Shown here in pieces: positions 18,211 through 28,007 of a stretch of DNA of 64,000 nucleotides (its first letter is position 1; every line of letters begins with the position of its first letter). This stretch comes from JAVBQL01 sp031549085 (GTDB lineage: Bacteria; Spirochaetota; GWE2-31-10; MWDO01), in NCBI GenBank assembly GCA_031549085.1, contig JAVBQL010000003.1, forward strand, positions 1 through 64,000. The letters are read 5' to 3'. A program made the translations under genes and the position numbers. The notes beneath the pieces are model-generated. The model ran no database searches. It was not told the DNA's origin and worked only from the letters and a program-made list of their open reading frames with translations.

Positions 18211-18493
18211 ATTACCTTTAAGAGATTATTTTTTAACTATAAAACTATTTTTTTTTATTGTCTAGTTTTTTATTTTTAATAAGAAAAAGTCAAAATACAT
18301 TAGTTATAACTGAAATTTTGACTTTTTCTGTTAAAAACCTCATAGGTAGGGTAAGAGTAATCATTACAACTTGCATCATAAATAATTATTATGTTTCAAT
18401 ACCTTTTAGGTAGAGTTGAAATTTTATTACTAACCATAATATAATATAATTTAAAATTTAAATATATTAATAATCTTTCTTTTATAAAAAATA
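18211..18493. other. Intergenic region with a 15-bp inverted repeat
   Basis: AGAAAAAGTCAAAAT (18282-18296) and its perfect complement (18315-18329) bracket an 18-nt loop. Both arms contain a TTGACT-like sequence. It may be a terminator or a regulatory hairpin. The rest of the region is AT-rich without a supported gene. Confidence 0.5.
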
Positions 18494-18522
18494 TTGACTT
18501 ACTATTTATATAATATTATTAT
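18494..18522 (+). promoter_or_regulatory. Promoter of the small cysteine-containing protein gene
   Basis: TTGACT (18494-18499), 17 bp, TATTAT (18517-18522). The ATG lies about 40 bp downstream with a near-perfect AAGGAGG site at 18552-18558. Confidence 0.6.
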
Positions 18523-18563
18523 AAATAATAATTATTAAGAAAAATAAAAATAAGGAGGTTAAT

Positions 18564-18728
18564 ATGAGTAGTAATACTACAGGCGCTATATGTCAACAAA
18601 GTGCTGTTTACAAATGTGAAACTCACCAAAGACAAGAGATTCCTTTATCAAAAGGAGAGACTTTCCCACCTTGCAAAGGAGATGGGAAAGGACATGCTAC
18701 TAACTGGATATTAGTTAGAAAAGCATGA
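18564..18728 (+). CDS. 54-residue Cys-containing small protein
   Basis: A small ORF with one of the best ribosome binding sites of the window (TAAGGAGGTTAAT before ATG) and a dedicated promoter. The protein has three Cys (TGAICQQSAVYKCE and FPPCKGDGKG) plus HATNW near the end. The pattern 'G.Y.C..H...I.L.KGE.FPPC......W.L.RKA' is one I associate with small single-domain bacterial proteins of unknown function, perhaps metal-binding. It is monocistronic with hairpins just after the stop, so it is probably highly expressed. Confidence 0.75.
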   Translation: MSSNTTGAICQQSAVYKCETHQRQEIPLSKGETFPPCKGDGKGHATNWILVRKA

Positions 18729-18740
18729 TAAGATGACAAA

Positions 18741-18824
18741 TATACTAGAGCATATTATGCTCTAGTATTACAAGAATTAAGTCTTTTAGTCAATGACTTT
18801 TAAAACTATTTAGTTTTAAAAGAT
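18741..18824 (+). terminator. Two hairpins downstream of the small protein gene
   Basis: An 11-bp stem TACTAGAGCAT/ATGCTCTAGTA with a 3-nt loop (18743-18767) is followed by a 12-bp perfect stem CTTTTAAAACTA/TAGTTTTAAAAG (18797-18822). The first has no strong T-run; together they probably end or stabilise the short transcript. Confidence 0.55.
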
Positions 18825-18991
18825 AGAGCTAAATAACTTTAAATATTATTGTATAATTTTCTATTTATGATTTTAGAGCTTATCTATTAAAAAAAATAAA
18901 AAAGAGATGGTTTATTAGAAATATATATTGTATAAAGAGAGTTCAAAAATTATTATAATTATTATAGGTATCGTTTTCAGGAGATTCTATT

Positions 18992-19543
18992 GTGATTAAT
19001 AGAGTTACGGTTAGTATTTCAAGTAAAACAAAAGATATACTTAAAAATGTTATAGGCAAAAAACTAACTGCTATACGTTATATAGGTAGTCCCTCTTATG
19101 CACTTGTTGTGTTACTTCATTTTGAAGATATTGTTGTAAGAATAAGAAATCCTCAAGCTCTAATAGAAGAGCCATGTACTTTTCCAACTTTTTCTCTCAC
19201 CCCATATGATAAATCAAAAGATCCATTTAGAGCCAAATATCTATTATTAAATTATAATACTACTATACAAGCTGTCAGTATAATAAGAGATAAAATTGAT
19301 TGGGAAGAAAATGGAGAAAAGTGCTTTTTTAATCTTGAAAATGGGGTAGTTTTTAAGTGTGGAAAAAGAAATATTGTTGTCTATGCACTAAACAGTATGG
19401 TTGGAGCCATATGTTTGTATGAAAGAATAAAAGATTTTGAGAGTGAGAATAATATTGAGGATATATGGGGTATAGAGGAAAATATGGAAGAGAAAAATTT
19501 GTTGAAAGCAAAATATAGACGTATTTTTGAAAAATTAGAGTAA
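18992..19543 (+). CDS. Unknown 183-residue protein
   Basis: It starts at GTG after AGGAG. The protein is soluble with mixed alpha/beta character; segments include LTAIRYIGSPSYALVVLLHFEDIVV and CFFNLENGVVFKCGKRNIVVYALNSM. No catalytic motif or known domain is evident. The last 40 residues are charged and helical. It stands alone between two gene-poor gaps, and its hairpin-rich upstream region suggests an independent transcript. No function can be proposed. Confidence 0.5.
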   Translation: MINRVTVSISSKTKDILKNVIGKKLTAIRYIGSPSYALVVLLHFEDIVVRIRNPQALIEEPCTFPTFSLTPYDKSKDPFRAKYLLLNYNTTIQAVSIIRDKIDWEENGEKCFFNLENGVVFKCGKRNIVVYALNSMVGAICLYERIKDFESENNIEDIWGIEENMEEKNLLKAKYRRIFEKLE

Positions 19544-20004
19544 TCTCTTTTATTAAAGCTATAAATATTCACAAATTATCTGGATATTTTTTTGTAAAAA
19601 TAATTGACTTTTTTGAAAATTATTATAAAGTACGTCTTACGAGATAAAAATAATAAGTTTTACACCATAATCTTAATGCCAATTTATTTAATTGATTATC
19701 TATTTCCATGTGAATAAGTTGTTTTTACAGATCCTGTTGTTATTAGTTTGCTGTTTGCATTAAAGTTTTAGTTGAATTTTTTAAGATTTCTTATATTGCT
19801 CCATACAAGAGAGAGATCTTTTAATATATCTATTTTTATGGTTTTGGACTTTCTATAAAGATAGATTTTTCTCTATAAAAAACTTCCTTCAAGATATATG
19901 AAAGACAGTATAACTTTTATAACAGGATCTTTTTTTATATAATTTAAGAGATTGATTGTATTGAATAGTATATTTTTAACTTATTGTTTTATTAGATTAA
20001 TAAT
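19544..20004. other. Gene-free interval
   Basis: 461 bp without a supported ORF. A TTGACT followed by TATAAA-like sequence (about 19605-19630, poor spacing) is the only promoter-like signal. No structured RNA was recognised. Confidence 0.4.
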
Positions 20005-21036
20005 CTAATAAAATATCTGAACATCAACATTGAAGTTGGGCTTCAAGAAACCATCAAAATTATCAACAGATATCTCAACAGGCACAATTGTTTCATTGTT
20101 CTTTTTTACAGCCATAGATGATATTCTTGTTACATTGCCTTTATACTCTTTGTCAAGATTGGCTGTTGGCCTAATTGAGACCTCGCTTCCAATTTGAACA
20201 TCTTTTATAAATTCTTCAGGAACATCTGCTTCAACTACAAGACTATCCAAATCCATTATACTAAGAATCTTTTGCTGATTGTTTGCAGAGACATTTATAA
20301 AATCCCCCGCAGCGAGGCTTATGCTATAGACTATCCCATTTTTAATATCAGATATTATTGTGTTTCCTTTTAGATTTTGCATCTTAAGTTTATCTTTAAG
20401 TCTTGCAACATCTCTTTCAAGCAAATTTATTTTATTGGTTAGAAGTGCAAATGTATTTTTACTGCTGTTCTCATATTTAGCAAGATTTAAGCGAACATCT
20501 TCTACTGCTTTCTCTCTATTATTAACGACACGTTCGCTATCATCAAGATCTTTTTTTGGAACAGCTCCTGCATTAAAAAGCTCTCTTGTTCTCTCCAAAT
20601 CTTTCATATCAACACCCAACTCTCTCTCTGCATTTGATAGTTCATTCTTAAGTTTTTGATATTCAAGCTCCTCTTTTCTTAAATCAAAATATGCTTGATT
20701 AAGTTCATACTCTTTCTCTCTTATTTGACTTTGAAAATCTTGAATTGACAAGGTTACAAGGGGAGCATTAAGTCCCACATGCTCTCCCTCTTTTACATGT
20801 ATCTTTTCTATACTTGCAGAAAAGTCTAAGTTTATGTTTTTTTCTACTGTTACTACAACAACACCAAAGGCATCAATCCAATTTCTCTCATCTCTTGGTT
20901 TTTTACCTTCGCCTCCATCAGGTCTCTTTCCTTGACCTTTGCCTTGTCCAGGGGCACCATTTATATTTTTTGTGTTGTTACATTGACACCCAAAAAAGAG
21001 TGATAATATAATTAAGGCATAGACTACTCTTCCCAT
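20005..21036 (-). CDS. MacA/HlyD-type membrane fusion lipoprotein
   Basis: A 343-residue periplasmic adaptor. The N-terminus is a lipoprotein signal (LSLFFGCQC), followed by a Gly/Lys-rich linker. A biotinyl-lipoyl-like region comes next (KIHVKEGEHVGLNAPLVTL), then a long coiled-coil hairpin (about 105-215) and a second half-lipoyl segment (IVYSISLAAGDFINV). A barrel domain (VEADVPEEFIKDVQIGSEV) follows. It bridges an inner-membrane transporter and the outer membrane. The ATG overlaps the ABC ATPase gene by 13 bp and uses an AAGGATGG site within it, so the three genes form one operon. Confidence 0.85.
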   Translation of the reverse strand: MGRVVYALIILSLFFGCQCNNTKNINGAPGQGKGQGKRPDGGEGKKPRDERNWIDAFGVVVVTVEKNINLDFSASIEKIHVKEGEHVGLNAPLVTLSIQDFQSQIREKEYELNQAYFDLRKEELEYQKLKNELSNAERELGVDMKDLERTRELFNAGAVPKKDLDDSERVVNNREKAVEDVRLNLAKYENSSKNTFALLTNKINLLERDVARLKDKLKMQNLKGNTIISDIKNGIVYSISLAAGDFINVSANNQQKILSIMDLDSLVVEADVPEEFIKDVQIGSEVSIRPTANLDKEYKGNVTRISSMAVKKNNETIVPVEISVDNFDGFLKPNFNVDVQIFY

Positions 21037-21761
21037 ATTTTACCATCCTTAACATTTATTGTTCTATTTCCATAACTTGCAGAGTCTCTTGAGTGAGTAA
21101 CCTGAACAATTGTCTTTTTCTGCTCTTGATTTATTCTCTTTAATAGAGTCATAACATCTTTACCTGTTTTACTATCAAGATTTCCAATAGGCTCATCAGC
21201 TAAGATTATATCTGGCTCATTTATCAAAGCTCTTGCAATAGCAACACGCTGCTGTTGTCCACCTGATAGCTCCCTTGGAGTATGGTGTCTTCTATCACTC
21301 AAGCCAACAAGAGAGAGAATAGAGTCCAATTTATCTCGATAGTTTTTCATCTTTTTTCCATCTAAAAGTATTGGAAGCATTATATTCTCCTCTACATCAA
21401 GGTTCGGTATAAGGTTGTAAAACTGAAATACAAAGCCTATGTCACGTCGTCTCATAATGCTCGCCTCATTGTCACTCATTGTTAGAAGCTCTTTTCCTTT
21501 TATCTTTAGACTTCCGCTTGTTGGTTTATCAAGTCCTCCTATTAGATAGAGCAGTGTACTCTTTCCAGAACCTGATGGTCCCATAATAGATATAAACTCT
21601 CCCTCTCTTATTTGAACAGAGACATCTTTCAACACTTCAACTGCTACATCTCCAAGCATAAATGTTTTATAAAGATTAATGGCCTCTATAATTACATTGC
21701 TTTTATTTGAGCTGCTATTCTCTTGACTATCATTAACTTCAAAACCTGATTTTTCACTCAA
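21024..21761 (-). CDS. ABC transporter ATPase, MacB/LolD type
   Basis: A 245-residue ATPase. Walker A is GPSGSGKST, the Q-loop is in FVFQFYNLIP, the signature is LSGGQQQRVAIARAL, Walker B is IILADEPIGNLD, and the switch His is in VTHSRD. The FYNLIPNLDVEEN segment is typical of the MacB/LolD subgroup, which drives mechanotransmission rather than transmembrane substrate passage. It lies between its permease (26 bp upstream) and adaptor (overlapping). Substrate is unknown; candidates are peptides, antibiotics or lipoproteins. Confidence 0.9.
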   Translation of the reverse strand: MSEKSGFEVNDSQENSSSNKSNVIIEAINLYKTFMLGDVAVEVLKDVSVQIREGEFISIMGPSGSGKSTLLYLIGGLDKPTSGSLKIKGKELLTMSDNEASIMRRRDIGFVFQFYNLIPNLDVEENIMLPILLDGKKMKNYRDKLDSILSLVGLSDRRHHTPRELSGGQQQRVAIARALINEPDIILADEPIGNLDSKTGKDVMTLLKRINQEQKKTIVQVTHSRDSASYGNRTINVKDGKIWEE

Positions 21762-21787
21762 ATCTATTTCCTAATAGTTTTATTTTT

Positions 21788-24361
21788 TTATTCATATTTT
21801 ATTGCTTCTATTATATTAAGTTTGCTGGATTTTGCTGCTGGGCTTATGGAGGCCGCAAGACATACAAGCACAGAGCCAAATATCCCCATTATGAGCATGA
21901 CCATTGATATATCCATATGGATGCTGGTGTAGAGTACTTTCATTAGGTAGTATACTATATAAACCAGCAATAATCCACTAAAAACACCTATGGTGCCCCC
22001 TATTATCCCGCCTGACAACCCCTCAATGAAGACCATCTTTACTATCTGATCTTTACTCATGCCAACAGATCTATATATTGCAAGATAGCGTTTTCTCTCC
22101 ATAAAACTTATTAGAAAATTATTTAAAACACCAAATATGCCAATTAGTGCTGCCAGAAGTGAAAAACCCCTTAATATTAAAAATAGCTGCTTGTTTGATT
22201 TTATCTCATTCTCTTCCATAGCCTTTACTGTTGATATCCAGTTTCTATCTCGCCCAAATTTATCTTGAATATTTTTAACGACCTCATCGTTGTTTATACT
22301 AGTTTTTACAAATATGTCATCCCAATAGGTTGAGTTTTGATCAGCCTTGAAATATTTATCTGATATAAGGGCATAGCTGCCACTTGACATAAGGGAGTCA
22401 AAAAAACCAATTACCTGATACCGCTTCGTTCCCATAGTAAAATCAATTGCAATGTAGTCGCCAACTTTTAGCTCCATCTTCTCTCTTAAATTATTTGTTA
22501 CCAAAATATTTCTTGTAATATCAAGCTCTTTTAGTTTCTCTTTTGATATTTTAATATTCCAAAAATCCAAATATTTAGCTGTATTAATACCATGAAGGTT
22601 TCTAATAGAATTGCTACCGCTACCGGCAAGGAAGGTTGTATTTCGTCTTCCTCGCTTTCTCTGATTGCGCCCACGCTCTATAAGATCGTCAGCACCTATT
22701 TTTTTGACATCAACATTTGATGCAGCAAATACACCGAGCATATCTGTGACCCCTGGCACAGTTTTTACTCTTGTCTCTAGTGATCTATCCGCTCGAGGGA
22801 GCCACATCCAGACACCAAAGTCGGCGTCCCTATAAAAATTGACCAATCCATCTATTACACTAAAACTTACAATATTTATCATTATTATAGCAGCGACTCC
22901 AATGGATATTAATACTATATTATTTAAAATATTTTTATTTTCACGAAGGTTTTTTGAGGCTATTATTCCCTCGTTACCAAAGAGGTAGATATAAATCTTT
23001 TCAAAAAGCACTACAAAAAATTTTGTTATTGAGGGTACCAAGAGGACAACACAAACTATGGATAATACAAGGCATACTACATCAGCAACAAGGGCTATCT
23101 TTTTCCCTGCAACAAAAGGGACAATAATTGAGATAGCAAGGCATATCCCTCCAAAAATTGTCTTTTTACGATCTTTTGAGACCTTTTGCTCTATATTGTT
23201 TAATACTATATCTTTTACAGCTATTTTTGATACTTTAAATATTGGTATAAAGGAGCTTATGAATGATAGGACAACTCCAAGTACAAATGATATTATAAGT
23301 TGTATAGATGTAAAATGTAATGTTATTGATTCTGACGATGGAGCCATAGGGTTTGAGCCCAAAATAATAGCCATAACATAGAGTATGCCTATCCCTATAA
23401 CCAGCCCTAAAAGACCACCAAGCACTCCATAGGCTATACTCTCCAAAAAGAGAACAAAGTCTGTTACCCCCTTGGTTGCACCGATACTCCGAAATGTTCC
23501 TATTATAGGGAGCCGTTCGACAGTTATTACCTTGAACGAAGTATATATTATAAAAATACTTAAGAGAAGTATTATTATTGTCATCATAAGGAAGGGACGA
23601 GAAATTGAGTTCACCATCTGTGTGAGTTCTTGCTCATTGAAAGTTTCACGCACCATATACCTTGAGTACTCTTTTTGCAGAAGCTTCATAACAGTTGGCT
23701 TCTCATTCATATTGTTTAGTTTTATATAGACATGTGTAATTCGCCCCTTTGCACTTAACATACGTGATATTGTATCCATTGGGACAAGGGCTGGAATATT
23801 TCTCCCGCCATCACTAAAGTAGTTTGTTGGGGCGGCTATTGCAACTATTCGGAATCTATATTTGGTGTTGTTGAGAAAAAAATCTATACTATCACCCAGT
23901 GTTAGTCCATACTTAAATGCTGTTGAAGAGCTTATAATCATTGTACGGCCAGAAAAATTGTTAAACTCATCTAGTTGTTCTTCTATATGGAATGGATTAA
24001 GTCTCTGCATATCATCTAAATCAATTCCTCTTAAAGAGATAGTAACTGTCTCCTTCCTATTTGGCTCATATGTTACCCCTTGATTTATGCTTGTAACATA
24101 GAAATCAATATACTGGCTATACTTTTCTAATGCAGTTGGAAGAAAGTATCTTGAGGGAGAGTTTCTCCATGAGTGGATAATCAAGTCAGAGTTTCCATAA
24201 AACTTTTTCATTTGCTCCATATAGATGCCTTTTATTGTATCAGATATGGAGGTTGAGGCGAAAAAGAGAGCAACAGATAGAGCTACAGAGATAACAATTA
24301 AAAATGTTCTAAGTTTTTTTTCTTGAATATTTTTTAGCAGAAATTTTAATATTATATTCAC
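21788..24361 (-). CDS. FtsX/MacB-type ABC permease with two FtsX domains
   Basis: An 857-residue membrane protein, first gene of the three-gene operon, starting at GTG. Residues about 15-40 form the first membrane helix, followed by a periplasmic domain. Three helices of the first FtsX domain lie at about 255-375, with further helices near 400-450 and another at 475-505. A second periplasmic domain follows, and the last FtsX domain is at about 735-850 (FRSIGATKG and YRSVGMSKD mark the two coupling regions). It pairs with the MacB-type ATPase and the MacA-like lipoprotein. The duplication distinguishes it from classical MacB (one FtsX domain fused to the ATPase). Confidence 0.85.
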   Translation of the reverse strand: MNIILKFLLKNIQEKKLRTFLIVISVALSVALFFASTSISDTIKGIYMEQMKKFYGNSDLIIHSWRNSPSRYFLPTALEKYSQYIDFYVTSINQGVTYEPNRKETVTISLRGIDLDDMQRLNPFHIEEQLDEFNNFSGRTMIISSSTAFKYGLTLGDSIDFFLNNTKYRFRIVAIAAPTNYFSDGGRNIPALVPMDTISRMLSAKGRITHVYIKLNNMNEKPTVMKLLQKEYSRYMVRETFNEQELTQMVNSISRPFLMMTIIILLLSIFIIYTSFKVITVERLPIIGTFRSIGATKGVTDFVLFLESIAYGVLGGLLGLVIGIGILYVMAIILGSNPMAPSSESITLHFTSIQLIISFVLGVVLSFISSFIPIFKVSKIAVKDIVLNNIEQKVSKDRKKTIFGGICLAISIIVPFVAGKKIALVADVVCLVLSIVCVVLLVPSITKFFVVLFEKIYIYLFGNEGIIASKNLRENKNILNNIVLISIGVAAIIMINIVSFSVIDGLVNFYRDADFGVWMWLPRADRSLETRVKTVPGVTDMLGVFAASNVDVKKIGADDLIERGRNQRKRGRRNTTFLAGSGSNSIRNLHGINTAKYLDFWNIKISKEKLKELDITRNILVTNNLREKMELKVGDYIAIDFTMGTKRYQVIGFFDSLMSSGSYALISDKYFKADQNSTYWDDIFVKTSINNDEVVKNIQDKFGRDRNWISTVKAMEENEIKSNKQLFLILRGFSLLAALIGIFGVLNNFLISFMERKRYLAIYRSVGMSKDQIVKMVFIEGLSGGIIGGTIGVFSGLLLVYIVYYLMKVLYTSIHMDISMVMLIMGIFGSVLVCLAASISPAAKSSKLNIIEAIKYE

Positions 24362-24997
24362 TGTCTACCGCTTCTCTGTTAGTTTATAGAAACTTTTTTT
24401 AAGATATATCTATCCGCTCTTTAGACGAAAGAACAGATAATAAAGTTTCAAAAAAATGATATAAAAAATGGTAAAAATTGTCAATTTTTTTAGTTAAAGT
24501 TGAACAATAAACTGATAAGAAGCAAAGTTATTGAATTCTATATTGGTATTATTGCATGAAGTAGAAGATTATAAAATTATTTTTGAATACTATATAAAAT
24601 TAAAGATTTGACAAAATAGATATTTATGATATAATAGTCAATATCAGAATAAAAAAAGAGTACTATTTATAAATTTTTAAATAAATAAGTTGTATATTTG
24701 TGTGTTTTGTAATTAAATAATGATTCTGAAAAAAAGCTTGCAATGGCTTCTGAAGGTATTACCTATTTTTTTGTTAATACTATGAAATTCGTGTAGAGAT
24801 AGGTTGGTATATATGCTTTGCAGATTGAATGCAGGTTTACTCAAAAGTCATATCATTGTCTATATTACAATATAACTCTTTTTTTAATCACCTAAATAAT
24901 TAAAAAAGTAGACAACTCTATTTTTTGGTTCTTCATATGAAGAATTATAAAAAAATAGAGAGATTATAAATTGATTTTCTACAAAGGAGAAAAGTTT
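24362..24997 (+). other. Long intergenic region with promoter and large hairpin
   Basis: About 636 bp. A strong promoter at 24608-24635 would start a transcript near 24642, about 355 nt before the PH-domain gene. Hairpins include ACCTAT/ATAGGT (about 24760-24805) and an 11-bp stem CTCTATTTTTT/AAAAAATAGAG (24916-24960) with an inner 16-bp palindrome TTCTTCATATGAAGAA. It is either a long leader or a small RNA; no ORF is supported. Confidence 0.45.
24608..24635 (+). promoter_or_regulatory. Strong sigma70-like promoter
   Basis: Perfect consensus boxes TTGACA (24608-24613) and TATAAT (24630-24635) at 16-bp spacing, among the best in the window. It lies far upstream of the nearest gene. Confidence 0.75.
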
Positions 24998-25429
24998 ATG
25001 GCATTAAAATCTGGGGTACTATTATCAGAGGGAGAGACACTAGTAATGGAAATTGAGGCTGAGTTGTGGGCGTTGAGTTCAAATCCAATTGCTCGCGCTT
25101 TTGGGGACTTAGCAAGAATTCTCTCTGCAATTGTAGGTTTCAAGCAGAAGGGTTTTTTGGTAATAACCAATAAGCGTGTAGTTGAAGTAAAAGAGGTTAT
25201 TAATTGTTGGTGTATTACAACTGGTCGTACAATAAAATATGTGTTGCCAAGCAGTATTAAAGAGGTTGGATACACAAGAAATGCAACATGCGGCTTTTTT
25301 TGTCCAGCATATCGCTTGTATTATGAATCTTTTACACAAGTTACTGATATTCTATTAAAAGATGCAGATGAGAGTGAGGCATTGAGAATAACAGATGCTT
25401 TTTATAATGCGATAAAAGGTAATAAGTAA
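24998..25429 (+). CDS. PH-like (bPH) domain protein
   Basis: The start is ATG 24998 with AAGGAG at 24984-24989; the in-frame upstream codon at 24971 has no such site. The 143-residue protein reads like a bacterial pleckstrin-homology-type domain: LLSEGETLVMEIEAEL, then GFLVITNKRVVEV, and IKYVLPSSIKEVGYTR, with a C-terminal helix ADESEALRITDAFYNAIK. A Cys-rich stretch (NCWCITTG, TCGFFCPAY) is unusual. No membrane helix is seen. It forms a probable operon with the next small membrane protein gene, 7 bp away. Confidence 0.55.
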   Translation: MALKSGVLLSEGETLVMEIEAELWALSSNPIARAFGDLARILSAIVGFKQKGFLVITNKRVVEVKEVINCWCITTGRTIKYVLPSSIKEVGYTRNATCGFFCPAYRLYYESFTQVTDILLKDADESEALRITDAFYNAIKGNK

Positions 25430-25436
25430 TAGTAAA

Positions 25437-25844
25437 ATGTTGAAGTTCCTGTATTTAAATATTTATTCTCTCTTATTGGTTATAGTTGGTTTTTTAATAC
25501 TATTACTTCCACTTTATAAAATAAATATATGGCTTCTAGTTATTCAAATAATTGTTGCCATAAATTTTTTTATAGTTGGTGGAAGATTATTTGCCACATA
25601 TCATGACAAAAAAAGAATGATAAATATACTTTTGACTAAAAATCGTAATAAGTTTCAACCTGAAACTTTTAAAGAGTATATGCAGGCACCATGCGGTCGC
25701 CTTGTAGTGAGAATTGTTCTTTCTGAATTGGATAAATCAAATGAATATAGGAACTTGTTAAAATTGAAAAAATCTACTTTAACAAACATAAAAGAGAATT
25801 GTAAGCCTATCAAAACAGTTGTCTACATAAAAGATGAAGAATAA
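25437..25844 (+). CDS. Small membrane protein of unknown function
   Basis: A 135-residue protein with two transmembrane helices in its first half (about 4-24 and 30-50) and a basic cytoplasmic C-terminal part with MQAPCGRLVVRIVLSELD. Its closeness to the bPH gene suggests that the two products act together at the membrane. No family was recognised. There is no strong ribosome binding site, so it may rely on coupling to the upstream gene. Confidence 0.55.
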   Translation: MLKFLYLNIYSLLLVIVGFLILLLPLYKINIWLLVIQIIVAINFFIVGGRLFATYHDKKRMINILLTKNRNKFQPETFKEYMQAPCGRLVVRIVLSELDKSNEYRNLLKLKKSTLTNIKENCKPIKTVVYIKDEE

Positions 25845-26262
25845 ATATCTTTTTTTAAAAAAGTAAAAAAAATAAGAAGAGCAATTGTTTAGTGATACAA
25901 TATATTCTATTTAAATAACTATTAACTATAACTCATCACAGAACACAAAATAGGCAGATGTTGTTACTTTTGTAATGTTTTTGCAGCTGTTTAAGTTTCA
26001 CTTCCTCATACTATAACTAAATATTTTACCTTCCATTTTTTGAAAAGTTTTTTCTTAAAATAGTCCCCCCTTTTTGGAACATATTTTATGCAAAAAAAGT
26101 ATTGTTTTTATCTTTTTATAGGGAGGAAGATTAATTTATAAAGAATTATAATAGAGAAGAGCATTGTTATGAAAGAAATTGACAACAATAGCACTTTTAT
26201 ATATAATTTTTTTGAGCCATCTTTTATGTCTCTATAAATATTATTTATTAGGTTGGTTTAAG
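25845..26262. other. Gene-free interval
   Basis: About 418 bp, AT-rich, with an open frame at its right end that belongs to the following lipoprotein frame but lacks a start signal. No structured RNA was recognised. Confidence 0.4.
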
Positions 26263-26727
26263 TTGAAATTCTTTATTATTACTATTATTGTGTTGTCGCT
26301 ATTTTCATCGTGTAAGAAGATTGACGAACTTGTTCTTTCGAATAATGGATGTGGTACAAAAAACTATGGTTCCACAAAAAATTTGGAGAGCTATTTTAAA
26401 AGCATGGCTACAATCTTTAAACACCAACTTGTAAGAGGGACAATTGATATATATAACAACTCCAATGAGTATCTTGCGACACTTAATATAGGTGGTAATG
26501 ATAGTTATTTTAGCATGAGTAGTGATGGGGGCTCTGTTGCAACAATTGATTCCATCAATATTCTTGAGGCAGATCTCGAACTTCTATTTACACTATCAAA
26601 CTTAGAGTGGGAGGAGCCAAGACTATATGAAATTAATTTTACTCTTGAAGAGCTCATCTACTGCTCCGACATTTATAATAGTAAGTTTAACATTGAGGTC
26701 ATACTTATTGCTGAGGTAGTACATTGA
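26263..26727 (+). CDS. Lipoprotein preceding a LolC/LolD-like pair
   Basis: The frame is open from 26179, but the signal-peptide start is best placed at TTG 26263, giving MKFFIITIIVLSLFSSC with a clear lipobox; the mature protein has about 137 residues. It contains short beta strands (GTIDIYNNSNEYLATLNIGGN, ADLELLFTLSNLEW) and no known domain. The stop overlaps the next gene's start (TTGA), so translation is coupled. Position suggests a periplasmic partner or substrate-binding lipoprotein of the ABC system that follows. Confidence 0.6.
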   Translation: MKFFIITIIVLSLFSSCKKIDELVLSNNGCGTKNYGSTKNLESYFKSMATIFKHQLVRGTIDIYNNSNEYLATLNIGGNDSYFSMSSDGGSVATIDSINILEADLELLFTLSNLEWEEPRLYEINFTLEELIYCSDIYNSKFNIEVILIAEVVH

Positions 26728-28007
26728 AATTAGAAAATTTCTTAGCAAGCCACTTTATAAAAAAGTTTAATTATAATAAAAGTATATCATCTGCTAGTAT
26801 AATAGTTATCTTGGTCATTAGTGTAGGTATTATCTTTTTTATTGTCTCTATGTCAATAATGAATGGCTATATTTATAGATTGCTAGAGATATCTCTTGAG
26901 ATGAAAAGTTACCATGTTATATCACTATTCTATCACAGTGAAGATAAGGCTAGAAAAGATGAGATATATCTCGCTGAGGATAGCCGCACAAAACTCTCTG
27001 GTGTATATAGAGAGGGAAAGGTGCTGGCATCAGCTAACGGCAAAACCACTGGGTTGGCTTTCTTGCGTGCGTATGACGAAAATATATTTAATGAAGATGC
27101 TAACTTCAATAAAATTTTAAAAATTATAAAAGGCAATAGAGATATTACAGGAAATTCTATAATGATCTCTGAGAAGACAGCAGATAAACTTAAGGTAAGT
27201 GTTGGCGATAACATTTTTCTAACTGCTATGTCAGAATCTAATGATAAAGATATCAGGCTTCGCCTATTTAAAATAAGTGCCATTTTTACTACTGGCTTTG
27301 TTGATTTTGATGAATATTTTGGACTAATTGGGATAGGGGCGTCAAAAAATCTCTTTTTTGATGATGTAACCTATACTGTTTTTATGAAGCTTAATAATTA
27401 TAAAGAGGCAAAAGAGTTTGTAAATGAGTATCTATTTAAAGGCTTTCCAAATCTTTATGATTGGGAGAGATATAACTATAATGATATTGTTGCTCTTCGC
27501 TTTGAAAAAAATATTATTGCTTTTATAGTTTTACTTGTTGTTTTTGTTGCAACCCTCAATCTTCTTACAACAACCTATATAAATACAGAGGAGAAGAGTA
27601 AAACCATAGGGATGCTTAAGGCAGTAGGTATTAACAATCAATCTATAGCTGTCACTTTTCTATTAAATGGACTATACTTGGCTCTGATTGGTATAATAAT
27701 TGGTGTTCTTTTTGGACTTTTGATAGCGGACAATATAAATATACTAATAAATTTTTTAAATAAATTTGTTAATCAATATGATCTTTTTATATCGAAGATA
27801 GCACGCCTATTTACAGGTAAAAATAATTTCCAAACATTTGAAATATTATCTAAAGAAAGCTATTTTGAGAAGGTTTATACAGAGATATCTATCTATGAGC
27901 TCATTTTTGTAAGTTTTGTAACATTAATTTTCTCTCTTCTTGCAAGTATAATTCCAGCTGTAAAGGCCAGCAGAATGAAACCAAACGAGGTGATAAAGAA
28001 TGGATAA
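26724..28007 (+). CDS. LolC/LolE-type ABC permease
   Basis: A 427-residue membrane protein starting at TTG within the previous gene's stop. A first helix at about 25-48 is followed by a periplasmic domain. Three helices at about 270-290, 310-345 and 390-415 form the FtsX-type core. KTIGMLKAVGINNQSI is the coupling region, and SRMKPNEVIKNG is the usual C-terminal end. Together with the downstream ATPase it fits lipoprotein release (Lol) or a related export system. Only one permease gene is present, so a homodimer is likely, as in LolF-type systems. Confidence 0.85.
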   Translation: MKLENFLASHFIKKFNYNKSISSASIIVILVISVGIIFFIVSMSIMNGYIYRLLEISLEMKSYHVISLFYHSEDKARKDEIYLAEDSRTKLSGVYREGKVLASANGKTTGLAFLRAYDENIFNEDANFNKILKIIKGNRDITGNSIMISEKTADKLKVSVGDNIFLTAMSESNDKDIRLRLFKISAIFTTGFVDFDEYFGLIGIGASKNLFFDDVTYTVFMKLNNYKEAKEFVNEYLFKGFPNLYDWERYNYNDIVALRFEKNIIAFIVLLVVFVATLNLLTTTYINTEEKSKTIGMLKAVGINNQSIAVTFLLNGLYLALIGIIIGVLFGLLIADNINILINFLNKFVNQYDLFISKIARLFTGKNNFQTFEILSKESYFEKVYTEISIYELIFVSFVTLIFSLLASIIPAVKASRMKPNEVIKNG

